From NCBI RefSeq assembly GCF_003970675.1, contig NZ_CP034562.1:4721501-4785500 (forward strand): a stretch of 64,000 nucleotides of DNA. The letters are read 5' to 3'. Within the stretch, counting starts at the first letter, position 1, and each line of letters starts with the position of its first letter. The notes below the pieces were generated by a model. That model had not been told where the DNA came from. It saw nothing but the letters and a program-made list of their open reading frames with translations, and made no database searches. A program made the position numbers and the translations under genes. Below, piece after piece: positions 52,039 to 62,400 of this stretch. This stretch comes from Flammeovirga pectinis. GTDB taxonomy: Bacteria; Bacteroidota; Bacteroidia; Cytophagales; Flammeovirgaceae.

Positions 52039-54036
52039 CTATCGGATATTAAACATTCCTTCAATTTGTGCAGTATCCATCAATACAACTGTCTTTTTAC
52101 CATCAGGTGTATAATTTGGAGAAGAGCAAGAAAATAATTGTTCAATCATAGACTTCATTTCTTGAAGTTCTAACAATTGACCACTTTTAATACTAGCTCT
52201 TTTTGCTAAAGCACGAGCAATACTATCATTAGATGATAAACGTAACTGTTCTTGGTTGTGCTTTATTTGTTCAAATAACTCTTCAAGAATTTCTTGTTCA
52301 TCACCACCTTGGATAATTGTAGGTACTCCATTAATTAAAATGGTATTGTCTTTTTCTACTTTGAAATTGAAGCCTAATGCTGCGATTTCTGTAGTAAAAT
52401 CAGAAAATAAAGCAAAATCCGAAGGGTTTAATTGTACCGTTTTTGGAAATAATAATTGCTGAGATACACCCGAAGTATTTTCTATTTGAGAAAGAAATTT
52501 TTCATATAGAATACGTTCGTGAGCGGCCTCTTGATCCATCCACATAACACCAGATTTAACTTGATACATAATATATTTATTATGTAGTTGGATTGGTATT
52601 ACATTATCAGATGGAAAACCTTCTAAAACAGTATCTTTTTCTGTTGAATTATCAAGATCATTAGCTCTACTACTATAAGTAAGAGATTGTTCTGTAGAAT
52701 CTGAATTCGAAAAGTTATTTGATGATTGATTATCACCCATTTCAATTGGATTCCAAGGAGAAAAATCAGGCATATCACTTGAAGGTTGATTCCAAGTGTT
52801 TAAACGAGAAGATATTTTTACAAAATCATCGTTTTCTGAATTTTGATCGAAAGGAACATTGACAGAGAAATTGTCTAATGAATTTGACGTTGATGCAAAA
52901 TCATTTGATGATGGAGCAGGTAAATCTGGAATATTAGAAGAAAGGTCTTTTTCTAAAGGAGGTATCATTTGATTATTTCCTAGAATACTTTCTTTCCTAT
53001 CTTTTGCAAAGTTTACATCAATACCAAAATCAATAGAAGGAGCAACTCCATAACTAGCTAATGCTTGTTTTACAGCAGCACTAACAATAGCATAGGTTGT
53101 TCTTTCATCTGCAAATTTCACTTCTGTTTTAGTAGGGTGTACATTTACGTCAACATCACTAGGGTCTATTTCTATGTAAAGTAAATAGAATGGAAAATGA
53201 CTTTCAGGCAATATTGAGTCGTATGCCGTCATTATTGCATGATTTAATGCCGAGTGTTTAATGTATCTGCCATTTACAAAGAAGAATTGTTCTCCACGTG
53301 TTTTCTTTGCATTCTCTGGCTTACCAATATAACCTCTCACCTTAATTACATCAAGATCTTCTTGACAAGGATACAGTTGTTCTTGATAAGATTTACCAAA
53401 CATAGAAACAATACGCTTAGCAATATTACCAGCTCTTAGATTATAGATTTCTTTATCATCAGAAATCATCAGCATAGAAATTTCTGGATGAGCTAGTGCT
53501 ACACGCTGAAACTCATCTATGATGTGCTTTAATTCTACAGGATTAGATTTTAAAAACTTTCTTCTAGCAGGAACATTAAAGAATAAATTTTTCACTGAAA
53601 AACTTGTTCCTTTAGGAGTACTAATAGGTTCTTGTTTTTTAATTTCGGAACCTTCAATTTCTATAGTAGTACCAATTTCATCTTCCTCTTTTTTTGTTTT
53701 CACAACAACTTGTGCAACAGCAGCAATAGAAGCAAGCGCCTCACCTCTAAAACCAAATGTGTTGATATTAAAAAGATCATCAGAAGAAAGAATCTTAGAT
53801 GTTGCGTGACGTTCAAAACTCATTCGTACGTCAGTTTCAGACATACCAATTCCGTTATCAATTACTTGAATTAGAGTTTTACCAGCGTCTTTTACCTTTA
53901 AAATAATAGCGTCACTACCTGCATCGATAGCATTTTCTACTAGCTCTTTTACTACGGAAGCGGGGCGCTGTACCACTTCACCTGCAGCAATTTGATTGGC
54001 TAATGACTCAGGTAATAAACGAATTACGTCTTGCAT
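52039..54036 (-). CDS. mutL: DNA mismatch repair protein MutL
   Basis: The 665-residue product has the GHKL ATPase core at the N-terminus: IAAGEVVQRPASVVKELVENAIDAG, VIDNGIGM, and TFGFRGEALASIAAV. FVNGRYIKHSALNHAI and VDVNVHPTKTEVKF mark the second domain. A Ser/Asn-rich linker (~345-465) connects to the dimerisation domain. The C-terminal endonuclease motif, usually DQHA(x)2E(x)4E, appears as DQEAAHERILYE, so the metal-binding His is Glu here. The start at 54036 is typical. ettA lies upstream behind a terminator. Confidence 0.96.
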   Translation of the reverse strand: MQDVIRLLPESLANQIAAGEVVQRPASVVKELVENAIDAGSDAIILKVKDAGKTLIQVIDNGIGMSETDVRMSFERHATSKILSSDDLFNINTFGFRGEALASIAAVAQVVVKTKKEEDEIGTTIEIEGSEIKKQEPISTPKGTSFSVKNLFFNVPARRKFLKSNPVELKHIIDEFQRVALAHPEISMLMISDDKEIYNLRAGNIAKRIVSMFGKSYQEQLYPCQEDLDVIKVRGYIGKPENAKKTRGEQFFFVNGRYIKHSALNHAIMTAYDSILPESHFPFYLLYIEIDPSDVDVNVHPTKTEVKFADERTTYAIVSAAVKQALASYGVAPSIDFGIDVNFAKDRKESILGNNQMIPPLEKDLSSNIPDLPAPSSNDFASTSNSLDNFSVNVPFDQNSENDDFVKISSRLNTWNQPSSDMPDFSPWNPIEMGDNQSSNNFSNSDSTEQSLTYSSRANDLDNSTEKDTVLEGFPSDNVIPIQLHNKYIMYQVKSGVMWMDQEAAHERILYEKFLSQIENTSGVSQQLLFPKTVQLNPSDFALFSDFTTEIAALGFNFKVEKDNTILINGVPTIIQGGDEQEILEELFEQIKHNQEQLRLSSNDSIARALAKRASIKSGQLLELQEMKSMIEQLFSCSSPNYTPDGKKTVVLMDTAQIEGMFNIR

Positions 54037-54150
54037 ACTTTCTTTTTATAAAATGCTTCTTTTTAAAGATAGCACCTTAATCTTTTTTATTGTGAATATC
54101 CAATAAAAATTAATCTTACCGGATTTACAAAAATAACGTCTTTTCAGTTG

Positions 54151-54192
54151 AAAAAAAATGCTTCTTCTACTAATAAACAGTAAAAGAAGCAT
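54151..54192 (-). terminator. ettA terminator
   Basis: ATGCTTCTT (54158-54166) and AAGAAGCAT (54184-54192) form a 9 bp stem. On the - strand an eight-T run follows, 26 bp after the ettA stop. Confidence 0.85.
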
Positions 54193-54217
54193 CTTTTTAG
54201 AGTTGTTTGATAAAAAA

Positions 54218-55906
54218 TTATTTTGTCAATTTTTTATATTTCAATCTTTTTGGTGTGATATCTCCAATTTCTTCTCTTCTTTTCTCTTCATACTCAGAGA
54301 AGTTACCTTCAAAGTATCTTACAGTAGACTCACCTTCAAACACTAATAAGTGTGTTGCCAATCTATCTAAGAACCAACGGTCGTGAGAAATAATTACAGC
54401 ACAACCTGCAAAGTTTTCTAATGCTTCTTCTAAAGAACGCATTGTGTTAACATCTAAATCATTGGTAGGCTCATCAAGTAATAATAAGTTAGACCCTTTT
54501 TTAAGTGTCATAGCTAATTGAACTCTGTTACGCATACCTCCAGATAAATCACCTACTTTTTTATTCTGATCATTACCTGCAAAGTTAAATTTAGAAACAT
54601 AAGCTCTAGAGTTAACTTGGCGTCCATCAATCTCCATCAGTTCATTACCTCCAGAAATTGTTTCCCATACAGTTTTGGTTTTATCAATATCATTATGTTC
54701 CTGATCGATATAACCAATCTCTACAGTTTCACCAACATCAAAAGTACCAGACAATGGTTTTAATTGTCCTGTAATTAATTTGAATAGGGTTGTTTTACCA
54801 ACACCGTTTGGCCCAACAATACCGACAATACCACCTTGAGGTAAAGTAAAATTAAGATCTTCGTAAAGAACTTTATCATCAAAAGCCATAGAAACACCTT
54901 TTGCCTCAATTACTTTAGAACCTAAACGAGGGCCTGCAGGAATAAAGATTTCTAATTGTGCTTCTTTCTCTTTAGAATCTTCATTTAATAGAGATTCGTA
55001 AGAACTTAAACGAGCTTTTTGTTTAGCATGACGTCCTTTTGGAGTCATTTTAATCCACTCTAATTCTCTTTCAAGAGTTTTCTGACGTTTAGTTTCTTGT
55101 TTATCTTCTTTCGCTAAGCGTTTTTGTTTTTGATCTAACCACGAAGAGTAATTTCCTTTCCAAGGAATGCCTTCTCCACGGTCTAATTCAAGAATCCAGC
55201 CTGCTACGTTATCTAAGAAATAACGGTCGTGAGTTACTGCAATTACAGTACCTTTATATTGTTGTAAATGTTGCTCTAACCAATATACAGATTCAGCATC
55301 TAAGTGGTTGGTAGGTTCATCTAGTAACAGTACATCTGGAGCTTGAAGAAGTAGTCTACATAATGCTACTCTACGTTTTTCACCTCCTGATAACACACTA
55401 ATTTTTTGATCTTCTGGAGGGCAACGAAGAGCATCCATTGCACGGTCAAGTTTACTGTCTAACTCCCAGGCATCTAGATTATCTAATTTCTCTTGAACTT
55501 CTCCTTGTCGTTCAATTAATTTATTCATAGCATCCGGATCATCTAATATCTCCGGCTCTGCAAATTTTAGATTTATTTCTTCAAATTCTTGAAGTAAATC
55601 AACAGTCTCTTGTGCACCTTCTTGTACAACTTCTTTTACTGTTTTTTCTGGGTCTAAAAGAGGTTCTTGCTCTAAATAACCAATACTATATCCTTGAGAA
55701 AAAACAACTTCTCCTCTATATTCTGTATCTACTCCAGCTATAATGCGAAGTAGAGATGATTTACCTGATCCATTTAGACCTAAAACACCAATTTTGGCAC
55801 CATAGAAAAAAGAAAGGTATATATTTTTTAATACCTGTTTATTAGGTGGATATACCTTTGTAACACCAGCCATCGAGAAGATGACAGTTTCATTATTATT
55901 ACTCAT
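54218..55906 (-). CDS. ettA: Energy-dependent translational throttle protein EttA (ABC-F)
   Basis: The 562-residue product has two ABC ATPase domains and no membrane segments. Walker A motifs are GLNGSGKSS and GPNGVGKTT. ABC signatures are LSGGEKRRVALCRLL and LSGGMRNRVQLAMTL, with Walker B LLLDEPTNHLDAESV and LLLDEPTNDLDVNTM. The linker between them carries the arm and PtIM features of EttA (KQKRLAKEDKQETKRQKTLERELEW). EttA binds the ribosomal E site and gates the first steps of translation according to ATP level. The gene is transcribed towards mutL, with a terminator in between. Confidence 0.95.
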   Translation of the reverse strand: MSNNNETVIFSMAGVTKVYPPNKQVLKNIYLSFFYGAKIGVLGLNGSGKSSLLRIIAGVDTEYRGEVVFSQGYSIGYLEQEPLLDPEKTVKEVVQEGAQETVDLLQEFEEINLKFAEPEILDDPDAMNKLIERQGEVQEKLDNLDAWELDSKLDRAMDALRCPPEDQKISVLSGGEKRRVALCRLLLQAPDVLLLDEPTNHLDAESVYWLEQHLQQYKGTVIAVTHDRYFLDNVAGWILELDRGEGIPWKGNYSSWLDQKQKRLAKEDKQETKRQKTLERELEWIKMTPKGRHAKQKARLSSYESLLNEDSKEKEAQLEIFIPAGPRLGSKVIEAKGVSMAFDDKVLYEDLNFTLPQGGIVGIVGPNGVGKTTLFKLITGQLKPLSGTFDVGETVEIGYIDQEHNDIDKTKTVWETISGGNELMEIDGRQVNSRAYVSKFNFAGNDQNKKVGDLSGGMRNRVQLAMTLKKGSNLLLLDEPTNDLDVNTMRSLEEALENFAGCAVIISHDRWFLDRLATHLLVFEGESTVRYFEGNFSEYEEKRREEIGDITPKRLKYKKLTK

Positions 55907-56367
55907 ATTTATTAATACTTTGAACTTATTTCTACAATAAATCGTAAATGTAGATGAAAGTTAGTTATACAGATACAAATTATGATATATATCTGATAAA
56001 AATTTGCAATTAATAAAGTAAGATAGCAAATTGCATGATATATAATCAGTTATTAAAATGGATGTTAATGAATGTGCGATAAATCACTTGATTTTAAACA
56101 CTCATTTTTGACTTTCAATTACTTTGAATTTATTGAATTAGTTATTGGATTACATATTAAAATATTAATTAGAATTTATTATCAAAATTAGGTTTGTAAG
56201 AGACTATCGAAGACTATTGATCATTTCAGAATTATAACTTTGATCATAATTTACAATTTTAATGCATGTCGGTGACATAGCATTAAAGGATATATCTTCA
56301 CCAATTTATTTATAAAGTTTAATCAACAACTTTTATTATCATTTAAAAACCAAACAGGCGAATAGCG
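55907..56367. other. Divergent intergenic region upstream of the DUF349 gene
   Basis: This AT-rich gap of 461 bp lies between the divergent ettA and DUF349 genes. It contains TAACTTTG (56235-56242), a match to the -7 element, but no TTTG at the usual -33 distance. The hairpin at 56259-56286 lies downstream. No small gene is supported. Confidence 0.5.
56259..56286 (+). promoter_or_regulatory. 5' leader hairpin of the DUF349 gene
   Basis: TTAATGC-ATGTC (56259-56270), loop GGT, GACAT-A-GCATTAA (56274-56286): a 12 bp stem with one bulged A. It starts ~17 bp after the -7 element TAACTTTG and ~82 bp before the ATG. It is a candidate for autoregulation, because the encoded protein looks RNA-binding. 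Confidence 0.45.
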
Positions 56368-58305
56368 ATGTCAGATTCCCAAATTATCGAGCACAAGAAC
56401 ATTACAGAGTACGGATATGTACAAGAAGGTAAAGTATTTCTACGAGGGTATTACGATTTTAAAGACCGAGAAATCGGTGTAGTAAGAGAAAGCGACGAAG
56501 AAAGTTTACAATATTTTGTAGACAGATTTTCAATGGTAACAGACAAAGTTTTGGCTGTTCAAGATGCTGTTCATACTGCAGAGAACAAAGGTTCTTTCTT
56601 AATGAAGCTCATTCACATGAGAACTTATCTAGCTTCATTTAATGGTTTAGGAGATTTTACTAAACTATACGAAATTATCAATGTATTAGAAGATGAAATC
56701 AACGATTACATTGCTATTAACAGAGATAAAAACCTTGAAATTAAGCAAGCTTTATTAAAAGAAGCAGAAGATTGGAAAGGAAGCCAAGATTGGAAAGAAG
56801 CATCTCTACGCTTTAAAGAAATTAAAATGAACTGGATCAAAACCGGTTCAGCTATCAAGGAAGAAGAAGAAGAACTTTCTGAAAAGTTCAATGCTTATAT
56901 GGATGAGTTCTATCAAGGTAGAACAGAATTCTTTAGAGAGCAAAATGAACTTCATGAACAATATATTGATCTATACGAAGCTTTACTTATTAAAGTAAGA
57001 CGAATTAATCGTCAAGGCGGCGGAGATGATCACGTTCAAGCTGTTAAAGATATTCAGCAAGAATGGAGAAACGTTGGCCAAGTTCCTAAAAAGAAAATGG
57101 GATTCTTGGGTAATGATTTCAAACGTGAAACTGCTAAATTCTTCAACTCATTAGGTGGAGGATATGGTCAAGATCGTGGTGGTTATGGTCAGCAACGTGG
57201 TGGCTATGGTCAGCAGCGTGGTGGTTATGGTCAACAAGGCGGTGGAGATCGCGGCGGATACCAACAACGCGGTGGTTATGGTCAACAAGGCGGTGGAGAT
57301 CGTGGAGGTTACCAACAACGTGGTGGTTATGGTCAACAAGGCGGTGGAGATCGCGGTGGATACCAACAACGCGGTGGTTATGGTCAACAAAGCGGTGGAG
57401 ATCGCGGCGGATACCAACAACGCAGTAGTGGTGGAGATCGCGGTGGTTATGGTCAACAAGGCGGTGGAGATCGCGGCGGATACCAACAACGCGGTGGTTA
57501 TGGTCAACAAGGCGGTGGAGATCGCGGCGGATACCAACAACGTAGTGGTGGTGGAGATCGTGGCGGATATGGCCAACAAGGCGGTGGAGATCGCGGCGGA
57601 TACCAACAACGCAGTAGTGGTGGAGAACGCGGTGGTTACCAACAACGTAGTAGTGGTGGTGAACGCGGAGGATACGGCCAACAAAGTGGTGGAGAACGTG
57701 GTGGCTACCAACAACGTAGTAGTGAAGGAGAACGCGGAGGTTACCAACAACGCGGAAGTTACCAACAACGTGAAAGTTATGGTAGCAGTGATCGTCCTGC
57801 TTACAGTACTAGAGATATGGGTTCAGCTGGTGTTCCTCAAGAATCTAAAAAAGATTTATTAGACACAGCAGAAAGATACTTAACAGATGGTGCACCATTT
57901 AATATTGCAAACATTAAGCAATTGCAAAATGGATGGAAATCTTTAGGTAAAGAACCTTCTCAAGAAGATAAAGAAATGAATTTACGTTTCCGTATTGTTT
58001 GTAACGAAATCTTTGAGAGTCATTTCTTAGAGCGTACTGCAAAAAATGAGGAGCCAGATTTATATAGCTTATCTGATTTTGAGCAATTGAAAATCAAACT
58101 TGACATCTTAAGAGAATCTATTCGTAAAGATGAGCAAGAGTTATTTGAATTTAATGCTAAATATTCTTCAATTTTGTCTTCGTCTACAACGGAACAAAAC
58201 ACAGAGAATTACGCTTTATATCAAGAACGTAACAACTATGTGAACAAGTTGAAAACAAAACAACGTATCCTTAAGAAATTAGAGGATAAATTGTTAGCAA
58301 TGTAA
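56368..58305 (+). CDS. DUF349 protein with RGG/Q-rich low-complexity insert
   Basis: The 645-residue product has DUF349 helical repeats on both sides of an unusual insert. N-terminal residues 1-262 contain the [27 protein letters not shown] repeat and [20 protein letters not shown]. The C-terminal part (~480-645) contains [31 protein letters not shown] and a coiled coil. Residues ~263-475 are a repeat of the 17-residue unit [17 protein letters not shown], eight copies by my count with shorter variants, holding twenty RGG tripeptides. The insert is nearly free of hydrophobic residues apart from Tyr. DUF349 proteins are thought to bind RNA or act in translation stress, which is uncertain. RGG/Tyr/Gln tracts in other organisms bind RNA and form condensates; applying this here is an inference. 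Confidence 0.85.
   Translation: MSDSQIIEHKNITEYGYVQEGKVFLRGYYDFKDREIGVVRESDEESLQYFVDRFSMVTDKVLAVQDAVHTAENKGSFLMKLIHMRTYLASFNGLGDFTKLYEIINVLEDEINDYIAINRDKNLEIKQALLKEAEDWKGSQDWKEASLRFKEIKMNWIKTGSAIKEEEEELSEKFNAYMDEFYQGRTEFFREQNELHEQYIDLYEALLIKVRRINRQGGGDDHVQAVKDIQQEWRNVGQVPKKKMGFLGNDFKRETAKFFNSLGGGYGQDRGGYGQQRGGYGQQRGGYGQQGGGDRGGYQQRGGYGQQGGGDRGGYQQRGGYGQQGGGDRGGYQQRGGYGQQSGGDRGGYQQRSSGGDRGGYGQQGGGDRGGYQQRGGYGQQGGGDRGGYQQRSGGGDRGGYGQQGGGDRGGYQQRSSGGERGGYQQRSSGGERGGYGQQSGGERGGYQQRSSEGERGGYQQRGSYQQRESYGSSDRPAYSTRDMGSAGVPQESKKDLLDTAERYLTDGAPFNIANIKQLQNGWKSLGKEPSQEDKEMNLRFRIVCNEIFESHFLERTAKNEEPDLYSLSDFEQLKIKLDILRESIRKDEQELFEFNAKYSSILSSSTTEQNTENYALYQERNNYVNKLKTKQRILKKLEDKLLAM
57154..57800 (+). repeat. 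Minisatellite of ~51 bp units encoding the RGG/Q tract
   Basis: Tandem copies of a 51 bp unit (coding for 17 residues) with shorter 18-36 bp partial units between them. The units differ mostly at third codon positions. Base composition is richer in G and C than its neighbours because of Gly and Arg codons. Length variation between strains is expected for such arrays. Open frames in other phases here are by-products of the repeat. Confidence 0.9.
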
Positions 58306-58324
58306 TTCACATTATTAAATATTT

Positions 58325-58364
58325 AAAGCACCTTAGAATTCATTTTCTAAGGTGCTTTTTTTTA
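58325..58364 (+). terminator. Terminator after the DUF349 gene
   Basis: AAAGCACCTTAGAA (58325-58338) and TTCTAAGGTGCTTT (58345-58358) form a perfect 14 bp stem, followed by a T-run. Confidence 0.92.
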
Positions 58365-58518
58365 TTACTTAGGTACGAAAACTTACATTAATAGCTAAAT
58401 GATTTTTAATATTCTCGATATTTGTATGTACTGCTAACATAAGAACTTTAAGAATATGGCATGATATTTTTAAGTGAAGTGATAACTGAAAATAAATAAT
58501 CCTAGATATTATTCCATT

Positions 58519-59379
58519 ATGCGACAAATAATGAAAACATATAAATTACTGATCTGCTTATTATTTATAAGTATATCAGCACTTGCTCAAGCACCTGATA
58601 CAATGACCAACCCACACTCAATGATGAATATTCAGAAATATGAGGTAATGTGGAAAAAGTCATTATGGTTTAGAGTAAATCTTCAGACAAAATCTAATTA
58701 TGGTTTCTTCGCGAAAAATCACGAGATCACTCAAGTGATTATTGATGCGGTAAAGAATGATAAGATTGTACCTTTTGCAAGTGATACACTCGAAACAAGA
58801 ATATCGAAACAAGAGTTTCTTAGCCGTTTAATTATTCCTCAGACAATATCTGATACTGATTATGATGACGACGATGCTGCTTGGGGTGATTTAGATGGAA
58901 ATAAAGCAGCAAATGATTCTGGTCAAAAACCAGGTGATGAATATTCTGCAGATCGATTATGGGCTATTGAATTAAAAGTGGACAGAATCTTTGATAAAAG
59001 AAGGTCTAAGATGTATTCTGATTTAGTTGCTGTTAATTTAATTATTCCAGCTTCTGAAAACCCAAAAGGAATAGACATTGTATTAGGTTCTTTTTCATTT
59101 AGAGAATTGAATGAGATGGTATTTCATTTACAAGGAGAAGATGGTAAATTAATAGATGACCCATCAGCAATATGGTACAATAGTTATAACCCTGCTCAGC
59201 ATAGAAATTTAGGTGATGCTTTTGCTTTAGAATTATATGATGGTAGATTAATTAAGTTTGAAAACCCACAAGATAATTCAATCATCATGATGTATGGAAA
59301 TAATAAACGTTCTTTATATCAATCTCAAGAAGCGGTTTACAAACTAATGGAATACGAAGCTCTTCTTTGGGAATATTAA
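58519..59379 (+). CDS. gldN: GldN family T9SS / gliding motility protein
   Basis: The 286-residue product has a signal peptide ending near ALAQ. GldN/PorN is a periplasmic component that binds the GldK ring in the type IX secretion apparatus. The family pattern is visible: MWKKSLWFRVNLQTKSNYGFF, a GVKNDKIVPF-like segment (AVKNDKIVPFASDTLETRIS), DRLWAIELKVDRIFDKRRSKM, and the C-terminal QSQEAVYKLMEYEALLWEY. The identification rests on these positions and not on a search, so confidence is moderate. In many Bacteroidota gldN follows gldK, gldL and gldM, but none is next to it here. It could be a second copy like GldO. An internal Met at residue 5 is an alternative start. Confidence 0.75.
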   Translation: MRQIMKTYKLLICLLFISISALAQAPDTMTNPHSMMNIQKYEVMWKKSLWFRVNLQTKSNYGFFAKNHEITQVIIDAVKNDKIVPFASDTLETRISKQEFLSRLIIPQTISDTDYDDDDAAWGDLDGNKAANDSGQKPGDEYSADRLWAIELKVDRIFDKRRSKMYSDLVAVNLIIPASENPKGIDIVLGSFSFRELNEMVFHLQGEDGKLIDDPSAIWYNSYNPAQHRNLGDAFALELYDGRLIKFENPQDNSIIMMYGNNKRSLYQSQEAVYKLMEYEALLWEY

Positions 59380-59399
59380 AAAGACCAACAAAATACTTT

Positions 59400-59432
59400 A
59401 AGCCATATCAATTTGATATGGCTTTTTTATTA
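59400..59432 (+). terminator. gldN terminator
   Basis: AAGCCATATCA (59400-59410) and TGATATGGCTT (59414-59424) form a perfect 11 bp stem with a 3-nt loop, followed by TTTT. Confidence 0.88.
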
Positions 59433-59475
59433 TTTTTGATTAATAAGAATCTAAACTAAGATACCAATAAGCAAA

Positions 59476-62400
59476 ATGAGGTTCATAACACAATGCCAAC
59501 TATTATTTTTATTTGTTTTATTTTCAGGGTGTTCATCGGATCAAGCATCTAAAATTATCTACAAGAATTTTACAGACGAAGTAGAAGTAAAACAAAATCT
59601 ATCATTTACGTTTAGTAGTGAAACACGAGAAGCTAAAAGCGATGAATGGATAAATACACCTTACTTAACAATTAGCCCAGAAGTAAATGGTAAATTTAGA
59701 TGGTCTGCCAAAAACACATTAGTATTCTCTCCAGAGGTAGGATTTAAGCCATCAACTAAATATGTTTTACAGTTTTCTAGTAGTGAACTAAGTAAAGAGG
59801 GTATTATTTTATCATCAGATCAGCAAACCTACTCCTTTAAAACTCCTGTATTAAAAGTTATAAATAAGCAAGTTACTTGGGCTTTAGGAAAGCATAATAA
59901 GCCTGTTCCTCATATTAGCTTTGAATTTAATTATCCTGTTGATAGTGAGGAGCTCTCAAAGCTTTTAAAGTTTAAAGAGGGTGCTCAATCATTAAAATTT
60001 GAAAAGAATAGTAACAGTATTAATCATAAAGTAGTTTATACTCTTTTGGATTATAATAGTGAAAAAGATACTTCAATTAAATTATCTATTAATAAAGGTC
60101 TGAATACAAAGAATGGTAGTATAAGTATGCCTTCTTATGAGTCAGAATTAATAGTACCTAAAAAACAAAAATTTGCTATTTCATCAGTAGAAGCAAAAAC
60201 AACTGCTGGGAGTAATGTAATCTTGATAAATACGAATCAAGGTGTTTATAGAGAGAAAAATATTAAATCATTAATTAAGGTATCACCTAAAGTAACTTTT
60301 GAAGTTGAAGAAAAAGAAAATGGAATTAAGCTAGTTGGAGACTTTAGATCAGGTCAAGATTATAATGTTAGAATAGCAGCTAAATTAAAAGGTGTATTTA
60401 GAACTCCTTTAGGAAAAGAATACAAAGAGAATGTTGTTTTTGGTGAGCTAACACCAAGTATTTCTTTTGTTGATAAAAAATCAATCTACCTATCAAATAA
60501 AGGGAAGAAAGAAATAGATTTGAGTATTGTGAATGTACCAGAAATAGACATTAAAATATTTAAGATCTATAAAAATAATTTACTATCGTTTTTTGATAAT
60601 AATAGCAACTACCAAGAAAGCGATTATTATTATTACGGTCCTCAGTATTATAAATTAGGAGATGAAGTATTTTCTAGGTCAAAAGTTTCTGTAAGAGATT
60701 TGGAAACAGTTGGTATTAACCAAGTACTATCACTTGATTTTTTAGATGAAAACAAGTTTGAGGGAGTATATGTAATTGAATTAAGAAGCTCTGAAAAAAG
60801 GTATTTAGCTGTACATAAACTTTTAAGTATATCAGATATTGGTTTAATAGTTAAAGAAGGAAAAAATAGTGCTTTAGTTTATGCTAATTCTATTGCTGAT
60901 GCGTCTGCTTTATCAGGAGTAGAGGTAACACTGGTAAGTAGAAATAATCAGGAAGTTTATACTCAAAAAACAGGAAGTGATGGTATAGCCAAATTTGAAG
61001 ACTTAGCTAAAAATGCAAAAGGGTTTGATATAAAGATGGTTTATGCTAAAAATGGATCAGACTTTAATTATATAAATTATGATCAAACACGAATAAGTAC
61101 AGCAAGGTTTAATGTAGGTGGATTACGATTAAATAGCACAGGAATGATGACCTATATTTATGGTGACCGTAACCTCTATAGACCTGGTGAAACTGTATAT
61201 TTTAAGACAGTAACAAGAGATAATAATTGGAACCCTGCCCCAAATCAACCTATAAAAGTTAAAGTGTATTTACCAGATGGTAACGAATTAATATCTAGAA
61301 GAGCAACTTTAAATGCTCAAGGTACTTATGAAGGGAGTGTAAAATTGATGGATGCAGGAGTAACAGGTGCTTACAGAATAGAAGTTAGCACAGCAAATGA
61401 TATTGTTTTGGCATCTCATAAAATTTCTGTTGAAGATTTTATGCCAGATCGTATCAAAGTTGAAACTCAGACATCCAAAAAACAAATAGGTAATAATGAT
61501 AGCTTTACTTTAAATGGTAAAGCAGTTAATTTGTTTGGACCTCCTGCCTCAAATAGAAACTATGAAGTTGATTTATCACTGAGTAGAAAATCAATTCTCC
61601 CAAAAAATTATGAGGAGTATAACTTTACTTTAAATGGAAGAGTAGATTTATCTTATTTAGATCATTTAAGACAAGGAAAAACAGATACTGAAGGCTTATT
61701 TAAAGAAGAGTTTTCAATTGATGATAAATATGAAAATAGTGGTTTGCTTGAAGCTAAAATTTATACCACAGTTTTTGATGAATCAGGTAGACCTGTTAGA
61801 AGATTAGCCAAAATAGAAATTCCAACACAACAATATTTTATAGGAATTAAGGATGATGATTGGTATGTAAAAACAAAAAGTAAGATTAAACTGCCAATTA
61901 TAGCTGTAAATAAAGAAATGAAAGTAGCTAATAATGCTAAGGTTATTGTTAATCTTATTCGTTATGAATGGCAGTCTGTTATGGAGAGTACATATAATGG
62001 ACGTTATAGATATGTATCAAGAAAAAAGGCTATTCCTGTTTCTACAAAGACTATAAATATTTCTGGTGAAAAAGCTTACTTTTCATTTGTTCCTGAAATT
62101 TCTGGAGAATATGAAGTTCAGATAAAAGTACCTGATGCTAGTAATTATGTAACTAAGCGTTACTATGCTTATGGATGGGGTGAGACAACAAATTCAGCAT
62201 TTGAAGTTGATAAAGAAGGTAGAGTTACCATTGAGCCAGAAAAAACAGTTTATAATATTGGAGACAAAGCAAAAATCTTGTTTAAAACACCTTTTAAAGG
62301 AAAGATGCTTGTTACTATAGAACAGGATGAAGTAGTATCATATCAAATTGTAAATACTGATAATAAATCTGCATCTATTGAAATTCCAATACAAGAAGAA

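Noticed and set aside
57154-57800. CRISPR array
   Set aside because: The repeats are coding, in frame and without unique spacers.
57151-57862. Long open frames on both strands in other phases over the RGG tract
   Set aside because: They result from the repeat having no stop codons in several frames; their products are low-complexity Thr/Ala/Val strings without start signals. The RGG frame continues into folded DUF349 on both sides.
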